Shown here one piece after another: positions 1 through 4,680 of a DNA stretch of 6,658 nucleotides (its first letter is position 1; the number at the start of each line of letters is the position of its first letter). Under the pieces are notes generated by a model. That model was not told the origin of the DNA, made no database searches, and saw nothing but the letters and a program-made list of their open reading frames with translations. Source of the DNA: Deltaproteobacteria bacterium. Its GTDB lineage: Bacteria > Desulfobacterota > Binatia > UBA9968. The stretch is from NCBI GenBank assembly GCA_023250495.1, contig JAHFAP010000180.1:1-6658 (forward strand). The letters are read 5' to 3'. The position numbers were made by a program, and so were the translations under genes.

Positions 1-655
1 GCGCCGTATGGCTTAAGACTTGATAGAGCAGCTCATTGCCGTTGGTCTCTCCGGCATAGCCGTGGATCGGCCTCTCGAGCTCTGCGGCGGTCAGCCGCGC
101 GGATGCCTGCAGAATCCGGGCGCGGCACTCTGCGCCGAATCGGGCGACCTCTTCCATCGTGCCGAAGCGCCCGGCGGCCTCCGCGTACGTGAGCTTAAAG
201 GCGCCGTCGTATTTCCCGCTCGCGATCGCTTCCAGCACGTGAATGGGATCGGCCAGGATGTGATAACAGAAAACTTTGAGCGGCCGGTCGCGGTCCGGCG
301 TCGTCCAGAGCAACCGGTCAGGAGGGACCTGACGGACAGCCCGGACCACCGCCGCGAGAATTTTGTCGAAGGTCTCAAAGAGCCAGGGACCGGCGAGCGG
401 CTGCTCTTTTTTATCGGAGAGATGAAAGAACCGGGTCAGCTCCTCCCGATTGAAGCCCACGATGGCTTTATCTCCGACCACCGTGACCGGCACATTACAA
501 AGGCCCAAGGCCCGCATCTCGGCCAGCGCCTCAGGGTCGTTCTCAACATCTCTGGCAATGAATGAAATCCCGCTCTGCGAAAGAAACTCTTTCGTGCTGC
601 TGCAGGTAAATCAGCCGGGGCGATAATAGACTTTGACTGTCTCCACCAGGGACAT
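1..655 (-). CDS. Glutaredoxin-DinB fusion selenoprotein (UGA-encoded Sec), C-terminus outside window
   Basis: Reading through one in-frame TGA at codon 15 gives 218 residues open to the left edge. Residues 6-79 form a glutaredoxin domain: strand VKVYYRPG, then U15-F-T-C18 in place of the CxxC redox motif, then a VPVTVVG cis-Pro segment at 55-61 followed by GF. From about residue 90 a DinB-like four-helix domain begins, with candidate metal-binding histidines in CYHILAD (H132) and in LSHTA (H216). The DinB superfamily includes low-molecular-weight-thiol transferases, so a redox or thiol-transfer role in the cytoplasm is inferred; the substrate is unknown. The ATG shares one base with the stop of the upstream VOC gene (TAATG), so it is probably translationally coupled as the third gene of an ispH operon. 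The alternative is a pseudogene with a nonsense mutation, but the exact Cys position, the intact frame afterwards and the hairpin favour selenocysteine. Confidence 0.82.
578..594 (-). promoter_or_regulatory. Candidate bacterial SECIS hairpin
   Basis: Read on the minus strand, CGAAAG-AGTTT-CTTTCG forms a perfect 6-bp stem with a 5-nt loop. The loop begins 22 nt after the UGA. Bacterial SECIS elements lie within the coding region just after the UGA and have a short apical loop with a G among its first two bases; here G is the second loop base. Additional GC pairing below an internal loop (597-596 with 573-572) is possible. A SelB-dependent function is inferred from geometry only. Confidence 0.75.
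611..613 (-). other. In-frame UGA read as selenocysteine (Sec15)
   Basis: The TGA codon replaces the N-terminal cysteine of the glutaredoxin CxxC motif (RPG-U-FTC). The frame stays open for 203 further codons, with recognisable glutaredoxin and DinB features on the far side. One base separates TGA from the Cys codons TGC and TGT. Sec-containing glutaredoxins are a known class of prokaryotic selenoprotein. No selA, selB, selC or selD gene lies in this window, so decoding capacity cannot be confirmed here. Confidence 0.82.
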
Positions 656-1044
656 TACCCTCGCGCGGCCTTTTTGTATCTCTGCTTGGGGACGATCTCC
701 AGAACGGTCCCGCCGGGGGCGCGGAACTTTACCGGAATGACACCGGGATCGCTGATAATCTCGCAGCCGAACTTGCGGATCTCGGCCAGATATCCCTTCA
801 CATCATCCACCTCTATGGCAAAGTGATGGATGCACGGCCCGAGACCCGAGGCCTTCGACTCCGCCGACTCCTCGCTGTCGTACTTGATCAGAGCCAGGTC
901 GATAGCGCCGTCGCTTAGGTGAAGCGAGGTGTGATCTCTGACCTTGCTATTTTCCATCGGGACGAAACCGAAGACCTTCTGATAAAACTCGCTGGTCGCC
1001 TTCAGATCGTCCACCTTTAGGGCGATATGGACAATACGGTTCAT
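655..1044 (-). CDS. VOC/glyoxalase-fold small protein
   Basis: The 129-residue protein has two paired beta-alpha-beta-beta-beta modules of the vicinal oxygen chelate (glyoxalase/bleomycin resistance) fold. Module 1 starts MNRIVHIALKVDDL and includes SEFYQKVFGF. Module 2 starts HHFAIEVDD and ends TVLEIVPK. Candidate metal ligands are H6, H74 and E116, in the usual first-strand and last-strand places. The length is normal for a single-chain VOC protein that dimerises. An in-frame extension to 1209 overlaps ispH and is rejected, because the start at 1044 has a strong GGAGGAGG site 4 nt upstream. It lies 53 nt after ispH, and its TAA overlaps the ATG of the selenoprotein gene. The substrate is not deducible; methylmalonyl-CoA epimerase- and lactoylglutathione lyase-like activities both belong to this fold. 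Confidence 0.9.
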   Translation of the reverse strand: MNRIVHIALKVDDLKATSEFYQKVFGFVPMENSKVRDHTSLHLSDGAIDLALIKYDSEESAESKASGLGPCIHHFAIEVDDVKGYLAEIRKFGCEIISDPGVIPVKFRAPGGTVLEIVPKQRYKKAARG

Positions 1045-1048
1045 CTTT

Positions 1049-1056
1049 CCTCCTCC
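1049..1056 (-). promoter_or_regulatory. Shine-Dalgarno fixing the VOC start
   Basis: GGAGGAGG on the minus strand lies 4 nt before the ATG at 1044. It decides against the longer in-frame start at 1209, which would overlap the ispH coding region. Confidence 0.8.
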
Positions 1057-1097
1057 TGGCACGAGAGCGATCTCTCTAACACAGCCCCCGAGTCGAA

Positions 1098-2036
1098 TCA
1101 AGGCGCATTCGCAACTTCGGCCGGGAGAGCGAAATGGACATTCTCTTCGACGAAACCTGTAGTGGTGACTTCGGCGCCACGCTGTCTGAAGAAATCCGCC
1201 GCCTCCCACACCAGCCGGTCAGGCGCTGAAGCGCCGGAGGTGATCCCAACCCGCTCCACGCCCTCGAGCCAAGCCGAATTGATTTCCCGGATGTCGTTGA
1301 TGAGATAGGCGGGGATCCCTCTGGAGCGCGCGACACGGCAAAGCTGATTGGAATTTTCGCTGTTGGGGGAGCCGATCACCAGGACTAGACCCACCTCGCG
1401 GGCCAACTGTTTCACAGCATCCTGCCGATTCTGGGTAGCGTAGCAAATATCCTCCTTGGGCGGCGTGATCATCTTGGGAAATTTTCGCTTTAAGACTTCG
1501 ATGATTTCTCTAGTGTCATCCACGCTGAGCGTGGTCTGGGTAAGCACAACTACCTTCTCTGGATCGGGGACTCGAACTTTTTCAGCTTCCTCTACGTTGG
1601 CGACGATCTGGATTCGCTCCGGCGCCTCGCCGCTGGTCCCCACGATCTCGTCGTGTTCCTCGTGGCCGACAAGGATGATCCAGTAGCCCTGAGCGGCGAA
1701 CCTGCGCACCTCGCGGTGCACCTTCTCGACCAGAGGACAGGTTGCGTCAATGACGACCTCCAGCCCGCGCTCCCTTGCCCGCTGCCAAACCCTGGGAGCG
1801 ACCCCGTGGGCGCTGAAGATCAGCTTCCCCCCGATCGGAACCTGATCCACGGATTGAACAAAGGTCACGCCCCGGTGAATAAAGTCCTCGACCACGTGAC
1901 GATTGTGGACGATCTCATGAAAGACATAGAGCGGCGGGCCGTATTTCTTGAGCGCACGCTCTACCGTCTCAACTGCCATCTCCACGCCGGCGCAAAAGCC
2001 CCGAGGCTGGGCGACGATGACCTTTTTGACTGACAT
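1098..2036 (-). CDS. ispH: 4-hydroxy-3-methylbut-2-enyl diphosphate reductase
   Basis: IspH (LytB) carries out the last step of the MEP pathway. It reductively dehydrates HMBPP to IPP and DMAPP using a cytoplasmic [4Fe-4S] enzyme. At 312 residues the length is normal. The three cluster cysteines are present: C15 in PRGFCAGVEMAV, C100 in DATCPLV and C198 in DICYATQNRQ. Substrate and proton-relay residues are also there: H40 in FHEIVHN, H77 in SAHGVAP, H125 and E127 in GHEEHDE, T167 in QTTL, S226 and N228 in SENSN, and S270 in TSGASAP. No residue looks damaged. It is the first gene of the ispH-VOC-selenoprotein cluster. There is no clear Shine-Dalgarno before the ATG; the core promoter instead ends six bases upstream, suggesting a leaderless message. 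Confidence 0.97.
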   Translation of the reverse strand: MSVKKVIVAQPRGFCAGVEMAVETVERALKKYGPPLYVFHEIVHNRHVVEDFIHRGVTFVQSVDQVPIGGKLIFSAHGVAPRVWQRARERGLEVVIDATCPLVEKVHREVRRFAAQGYWIILVGHEEHDEIVGTSGEAPERIQIVANVEEAEKVRVPDPEKVVVLTQTTLSVDDTREIIEVLKRKFPKMITPPKEDICYATQNRQDAVKQLAREVGLVLVIGSPNSENSNQLCRVARSRGIPAYLINDIREINSAWLEGVERVGITSGASAPDRLVWEAADFFRQRGAEVTTTGFVEENVHFALPAEVANAP

Positions 2037-2042
2037 GAGATT

Positions 2043-2071
2043 AGTTTGGAGGAACGGGCAGAAGCTGTCAA
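2043..2071 (-). promoter_or_regulatory. Predicted sigma70 promoter of ispH operon, possibly leaderless
   Basis: A perfect -35 TTGACA (2071-2066) is followed by a 17-nt spacer and a weak -10 CAAACT (2048-2043). Only 6 nt separate the -10 box from the ispH ATG at 2036, so transcription would begin at or next to the start codon. No ribosome binding site is visible. A TAATCT just downstream could be a -10 only with a 22-nt spacer. Confidence 0.55.
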
Positions 2072-2121
2072 GGATAGTCCGCTGCGATTCGCCGAATGTT
2101 TAGCAGGACCTTGCAGCGCCT

Positions 2122-2196
2122 TTACAAACTCATGCCGTCGTCGCGCAGAACTTTGCAATAGTTCCAGAGTTTTTGAACGATGGCAGAGGAGGTCAC
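2122..2196 (-). pseudogene. hsdM: HsdM (type I N-6 adenine methylase) N-terminal stub
   Basis: A GTG-started frame encodes 24 residues ending at TAA. Its core, AIVQKLWNYCKVLRDDG, closely matches the start of the HsdM N-terminal helical domain, which normally continues with a YGDYVEQL-type segment. Here that continuation is replaced by SL-stop and unrelated bases, so the rest of the roughly 500-residue methylase is gone. The GTG shares bases with the TGA of the HEPN gene (GTGA). This indicates that MNT, HEPN and hsdM once formed a translationally coupled operon before a deletion joined the stub to the ispH promoter region. The family call rests on remembered homologues and a short match. Confidence 0.7.
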
Positions 2197-2609
2197 GGCC
2201 TAGGAGTATTCTTCTTCTTTTTGTGTGGGGACACGGGCGCAAATAAACGCTTGGCTAGTTGAATGAACTTTTCTGCTCGGGAGATTAGCTCGGTCGCCTG
2301 GTTATGGCTCAGCCCTGGTCCGGTATCATAATCGCCGATATTCCGACTTTCCTCACCTTCAATCAGATACCGATGGTACTCTTCAGGGATTCGACCTGTC
2401 TTTGTGAACTTTTGGCCGAAGGCTGAAATGACAGCCGAATGTTTGGAGTATGCGACGTTTTCTTCAAGAAGGAAAGCTTCCGCGATGTAGAACATGGCTT
2501 AGTAAGCCCGGGAAGCTGCGAAGTCGTAAAGCTCGTCTCTTGCGAGCAGCCGGGCTCCCCGGAGGCTTTCTCGAGCCTTCTTTACCAGAGCGGCCTGCTC
2601 AGGTGTCAA
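2193..2609 (-). pseudogene. HEPN-domain protein of HEPN/MNT toxin-antitoxin, interrupted by a TAA
   Basis: The reconstructed frame runs 138 codons from a TTG that overlaps the MNT stop (TTGA). It has the HEPN hallmark SRAYYAMFYIAEAFL, but the second tyrosine codon of YYA is TAA (2501-2499), one base from TAT or TAC. Before the stop come 36 residues forming helix 1 (TPEQAALVKKARESLRGARL). After it come 100 residues with the usual AVISAF, GRIPEEYHRYL and RNIGDYD segments. HEPN proteins of this kind are RNase toxins silenced by their MNT partner. An internal ATG at 2495 could give a helix-1-less 100-residue product, but no Shine-Dalgarno supports it. The lysine-rich tail (HKKKKNTPRP) is unusual and may be a rearranged end. 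Sequencing error is the main alternative. Confidence 0.85.
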
Positions 2610-2926
2610 ATGCTTATCCCCTCATTGCGCACATTCAACAATAGCGGGGTTTGTTCGCTGGCGTAGCGCTCGGTGGAGACCAATACGCACGAGATCACTG
2701 CATCGTTATTTAACGAAAGCGCCGTTATTGCTTTCCCCGTCCGGGTGATTTCCCTTCCAGGATCAACGTCACCGTGCAAAACCACCAAGACATCAAGATC
2801 AGAGGCCGGAGCCGCGTCACCCCGAGCCTGTGAACCGAACAGGATCAGGCTTGCCAACCGCCTTCCGTAGATCGCATCCAGCTGCTTTCGTAGCTCTCTA
2901 AGTATCCTGCTGATCTTGGGCTTCAT
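2606..2926 (-). CDS. MNT-type minimal nucleotidyltransferase antitoxin (MntA-like)
   Basis: This 106-residue protein of the nucleotidyltransferase superfamily has the signature GSQARGDAAPASDLDVLVVL at 31-50: G31-S32 and the metal-binding acids D43 and D45. D75 in LNNDAVIS is a candidate third acid. MNT proteins pair with HEPN toxins and, in studied cases, AMPylate the HEPN partner to silence it. Length and motifs are intact. An AGAGG site lies about 9 nt before the ATG, inside the end of the truncated PIN gene. The stop overlaps the TTG start of the HEPN gene, as expected for a coupled pair. Since the HEPN partner is broken, this antitoxin may now have no local target. An RNA-polymerase-like or aminoglycoside-transferase role is unlikely at this size. 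Confidence 0.9.
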   Translation of the reverse strand: MKPKISRILRELRKQLDAIYGRRLASLILFGSQARGDAAPASDLDVLVVLHGDVDPGREITRTGKAITALSLNNDAVISCVLVSTERYASEQTPLLLNVRNEGISI

Positions 2927-2932
2927 CTAAAC

Positions 2933-3037
2933 TTACCTCTCACGACTCTTTCGCGCCCAATCTATCGCCGCCGCATGGTCTGGATCACGGCGCACAAAGT
3001 ACGCGAACCACGCGCCCGTGTCCACAAAGACGGCCAT
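2933..3037 (-). pseudogene. PIN-domain (VapC-like) toxin, truncated after 34 residues
   Basis: The frame starts MAVFVDTGAWFAYFVRRD, the typical first strand and helix of a PIN ribonuclease with the first catalytic aspartate (D6). It stops at residue 34, whereas PIN toxins usually have about 130-140 residues. The other catalytic acids are absent, and bases 3' of the stop belong to the MNT gene rather than to a frameshifted PIN remainder, so the gene was cut by deletion or recombination. Its ATG overlaps the TAA of the preceding antitoxin reading frame (TAATG), the classic antitoxin-toxin arrangement. The last residues (about IDWARKSRER) may come from the other side of the junction. Confidence 0.75.
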
Positions 3038-3287
3038 TAACGACCGCCGTACAAATAACTATCATGGTCCCGGTTGCTCACCGGAGGACCTTTCTCTACC
3101 GAAAGTGCGGTAACGGCGTCGAGCACTCGGAGAATGCCGCCTGCTCGGCTTTTGAAATCTCCGATTCCCCTTGGCTCTTTAGGCCACGGTGCTTTCGCCA
3201 TATTGAATCGACAAACTCCAACACTTCCTTTTGTTTATCTGCCGGCAATTTAAGGAGCTTTTCCAGAACCGATTTCTCTATACTCAT
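3037..3287 (-). pseudogene. Antitoxin of the truncated PIN toxin, probably frameshifted
   Basis: A strong GGGAGGAG site precedes the ATG at 3287. The first frame begins MSIEKSVLEKLLKLPADKQ and continues KEVLEFVDSIWRKH, resembling DUF2281-type antitoxins, then runs into an unconvincing tail and stops at 3096. In the -1 frame, open from 3201, lies a second protein-like segment: GGILRVLDAVTALS, then GPPVSNRDHDSYLYGGR, ending in a TAA that overlaps the PIN start (TAATG). No Shine-Dalgarno serves the 3201 ATG. The simplest reading is one antitoxin of about 83 residues with a 1-nt deletion, probably somewhere between 3200 and 3130. I do not see a canonical -1 slippery heptamer, so programmed frameshifting is unlikely. 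Two overlapping genes remain possible. Confidence 0.6.
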
Positions 3288-3338
3288 ACTCTCCTCCCGC
3301 TAACGTTCTCTCGGCGATGAAATTCATCTTACCACCTC

Positions 3339-3386
3339 TCAAAATCCGTTGCGACCGCGTTTATATCCCTCCGTCTGGTCAGTCAT
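3339..3386 (-). pseudogene. hsdS: Possible HsdS (type I specificity subunit) start, 15-residue stub
   Basis: The frame MTDQTEGYKRGRNGF begins with an ATG overlapping the stop of the hsdM remnant in its restored frame (ATGA). The EGYKR segment resembles the start of HsdS proteins, which often read GYKxTxxGxIPxxW. The hsdM-then-hsdS order and the overlap are typical of type I restriction operons. The match is only a few residues, so the call rests mostly on context. Confidence 0.4.
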
Positions 3387-3542
3387 TCCTTTTTAGTTTC
3401 GACGGCCTCTCCGCCTAAGTCATTGGCGATTTCGCGAACTGTTCGAGGGCGGCTTCGAGGTCTTCGACGATTGCCTGGGCGAGAACGTCGGGATCGGGGA
3501 GATTGTCGGAGTCTTCGAGGCTTTCGTCTCTGAGCCAGAAAA
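3383..3542 (-). pseudogene. hsdM: HsdM C-terminal remnant with a 1-nt deletion
   Basis: Read from about 3542, the frame gives FWLRDESLEDSDNLPDPDVL and then the AQAIVEDLEAALEQF segment, the conserved C-terminal tail of type I HsdM. Near 3436 one base is missing compared with the second copy at 4718-4835. Restoring it gives REIANDLGGEAVETKKE and a TGA overlapping the next ATG, a normal HsdM end. Without it the frame ends at a TAG after a short, wrong tail. Upstream it is joined abruptly to sequence just after the VapC stop, so the methyltransferase domain is absent. It cannot methylate DNA. Confidence 0.8.
3426..3542. repeat. Direct repeat copy 1 (hsdM C-terminus)
   Basis: These 117 nt match 4718-4835 base for base in the same orientation, except for one missing G (plus strand) near 3436. 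Outside the repeat the two copies diverge quickly, including in the last codons of the gene. Confidence 0.95.
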
Positions 3543-3564
3543 GTTCAGTTCTAAAAAGGAAAAG

Positions 3565-3963
3565 TTAGGGCGCAAAATAGTCCACGATAATCTGGAAGAC
3601 CTTTTGATAATGGCTATCCGTGGTAAGGAGGTGCAAGCCGTGTTGCATCGCAGTGGCAGCGATCCAAATGTCGTTGGTGGGTATAGGTGTGCCGGCCTTC
3701 CAAAGGGAATTGAGGATCACGGCATACCTCTCAGCGGTCTCTGCATTCACATCCAAAATTTTCACGCGCGGTGATTGAAGAAACGTCTTAAGCTCGTTCT
3801 CGTTTTTCTTCCCCTTTTTGCCTTTTATGAAGCCGGCGAGCAGCTCCCCAAAAATTACCGGATTGAAGCAAACCTCGTCAGCTTCCTGCAGAGCTGCCAC
3901 GACCTCCGAATGATCTCTCATGAAGGCCGAGTACCCGGAAGTATCCAGAAGTAACCGCGTCAT
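3565..3963 (-). CDS. vapC: PIN-domain ribonuclease toxin, VapC type
   Basis: This 132-residue PIN-fold toxin would cleave RNA in the cytoplasm using Mg2+. The acidic quartet is visible: D7 in LLLDTSGYSAF, E40 in GELLAGF, D98 in TNDIWIAA and D116 in TTDSHYQ. The length is normal and no key residue is missing. The ATG at 3963 overlaps the antitoxin stop (ATGA), favouring translational coupling; a GTG two codons upstream (3969) is an alternative start. Co-transcription with the antitoxin is expected from the single promoter at 4265-4293. The lysine-rich stretch KGKKGKKNEN lies in the variable helical arm. The gene ends just before the broken hsdM remnant. The exact RNA target is unknown. Confidence 0.92.
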   Translation of the reverse strand: MTRLLLDTSGYSAFMRDHSEVVAALQEADEVCFNPVIFGELLAGFIKGKKGKKNENELKTFLQSPRVKILDVNAETAERYAVILNSLWKAGTPIPTNDIWIAATAMQHGLHLLTTDSHYQKVFQIIVDYFAP

Positions 3964-4223
3964 CTCCACAGGTCCAGATCAATGGTACGCTGTGAAGCAA
4001 GCGATTTATCAAACTCCTCTGCCTCTTCCTTTGTCCATGATCCCGCTAAGGAATCGAGGTCATGATGAAGAGATTTCTTGCCGTTTTTCTTGTCCCGGAT
4101 TCCGGTTCCCTCTTCCAAAAGGTTAATGACAGCTTTATTGAAGCTTGTACCCCGCTCTTGTGCCTTCCGGCGAATGGTCTTGGCTAGCTCTGGAGGGAGA
4201 TTTCTTAAAGTTATGGCCTTCAT
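3960..4223 (-). CDS. vapB: Ribbon-helix-helix antitoxin, VapB type
   Basis: This 87-residue antitoxin is paired with the downstream PIN toxin. Residues 2-40 (MKAITLRNLPPELAKTIRRK, then RGTSFNKAVINLLEE) look like an Arc/FitA-like ribbon-helix-helix DNA-binding domain. The C-terminal part (DLDSLAGSWTKEEAEEFDKS, ending DLDLWR) is the usual toxin-wrapping peptide. I chose the ATG at 4223 over 4244 because AAGGAG sits 6 nt before it and homologous proteins begin with MK. The stop overlaps the toxin ATG. A 17-nt perfect palindrome 25 nt upstream, next to a -10 box, suggests autorepression by the VapBC complex. The family subtype is inferred from residue pattern only. Confidence 0.9.
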   Translation of the reverse strand: MKAITLRNLPPELAKTIRRKAQERGTSFNKAVINLLEEGTGIRDKKNGKKSLHHDLDSLAGSWTKEEAEEFDKSLASQRTIDLDLWR

Positions 4224-4247
4224 ATCAACTCCTTCTTGCAGCATTTA

Positions 4248-4264
4248 TGCATCATCATGATGCA
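4248..4264. promoter_or_regulatory. Palindromic operator candidate for vapBC
   Basis: TGCATCATCATGATGCA is a perfect inverted repeat (8 + 1 + 8). It directly abuts the -10 box and covers the expected transcription start, a standard position for RHH antitoxin autorepression. Binding is inferred. Confidence 0.65.
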
Positions 4265-4293
4265 ATAATAAAAGCATTTCCAGGCGGCGTCAA
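4265..4293 (-). promoter_or_regulatory. Sigma70 promoter of vapBC
   Basis: On the minus strand, TTGACG (4293-4288), a 17-nt spacer and TATTAT (4270-4265) form a near-consensus promoter reading into the antitoxin gene. The start site would fall inside the adjoining palindrome. Confidence 0.7.
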
Positions 4294-4356
4294 GCCTGCC
4301 TACCTAGCGCCTTCAGGTGTGGCTGCGCCACCGGCTCATCGCTTGTCATTTCAACC

Positions 4357-4394
4357 GATAGTTGCGGATTTGCGCAATTGAGCAAATATGACAT
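4357..4394. repeat. Dispersed repeat B, distant copy
   Basis: These 38 nt match 5817-5854 with three mismatches in the same orientation. The core TTTGCGCAATTGAGCAAA is an 18-nt inverted repeat with one mismatched pair. It lies in a non-coding gap between the vapBC promoter and the broken SRAP gene, outside the main array. Confidence 0.85.
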
Positions 4395-4439
4395 GTTTAG
4401 AGAAATGAGCGGATTGTTCCGGCAATCCATCGTGACTCG

Positions 4440-4460
4440 GAAAAGACTCCCGCCCCCTTA
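4440..4460. repeat. 21-nt repeat at SRAP breakpoint, copy 1
   Basis: GAAAAGACTCCCGCCCCCTT (plus strand) recurs with one mismatch at 4900-4920. It follows the abnormal end of the truncated SRAP gene. It may be the edge of a small transposable or REP-like element; this is inferred from position only. Confidence 0.6.
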
Positions 4461-4676
4461 AAATCCCAAAGATGCGGCCCCATCACATTTGGCCCACGAG
4501 GGGATCAGCCCCCAGTGCATCACCTTGAGTGATTTCTTTTCATCGTTGACGACGACCGGAGCGTCCTGTCCCGGCGCGATGTTATAGCGGGGCTTGAAGA
4601 GCAATTCCTGCGGGTCGAGACCGAAGCGAAAAACCAAATTCGCCGGCTCCCGCGTCTGTGTATAACGGCCGCACAT
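4458..4676 (-). pseudogene. SRAP (HMCES/YedK) protein, N-terminal fragment
   Basis: The frame begins MCGRYTQ, with the invariant Cys2 that crosslinks to abasic sites in single-stranded DNA once Met1 is removed. It continues through the SRAP motifs PRYNIAPGQ and MHWGLIPSWAK. After about residue 62 the sequence departs from the family and stops at residue 72, while SRAP proteins usually have about 200-230 residues. The later active-site Asn, Glu and His are therefore missing, and the fragment should be inactive. The break coincides with the 21-nt repeat at 4440-4460. The ATG lies 4 nt after the stop of the hsdM fragment, and no good Shine-Dalgarno is visible. Confidence 0.88.
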
Positions 4677-4680
4677 AAAG

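Noticed and set aside
20..565. Plus-strand frame of 181 codons
   Set aside because: It is antisense to the glutaredoxin-DinB gene, has no protein-family features and no ribosome binding site; the minus frame has clear domains.
611..613. Ordinary nonsense mutation in the glutaredoxin gene
   Set aside because: The stop falls exactly on the redox cysteine, the remaining frame is undamaged, and a SECIS-like hairpin lies at the right distance; kept only as the fallback explanation.
1045..1209. N-terminal extension of the VOC gene
   Set aside because: It would overlap ispH, is Arg/Gly-rich and unlike VOC proteins, and the strong Shine-Dalgarno sits at 1044.
1653..2033. Plus-strand frame of 126 codons inside ispH
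   Set aside because: It is a shadow of a complete ispH gene with all active-site residues.
3096..3201. Programmed -1 frameshift in the antitoxin
   Set aside because: No X-XXY-YYZ heptamer in the right register was seen in the overlap; a 1-nt deletion is simpler.
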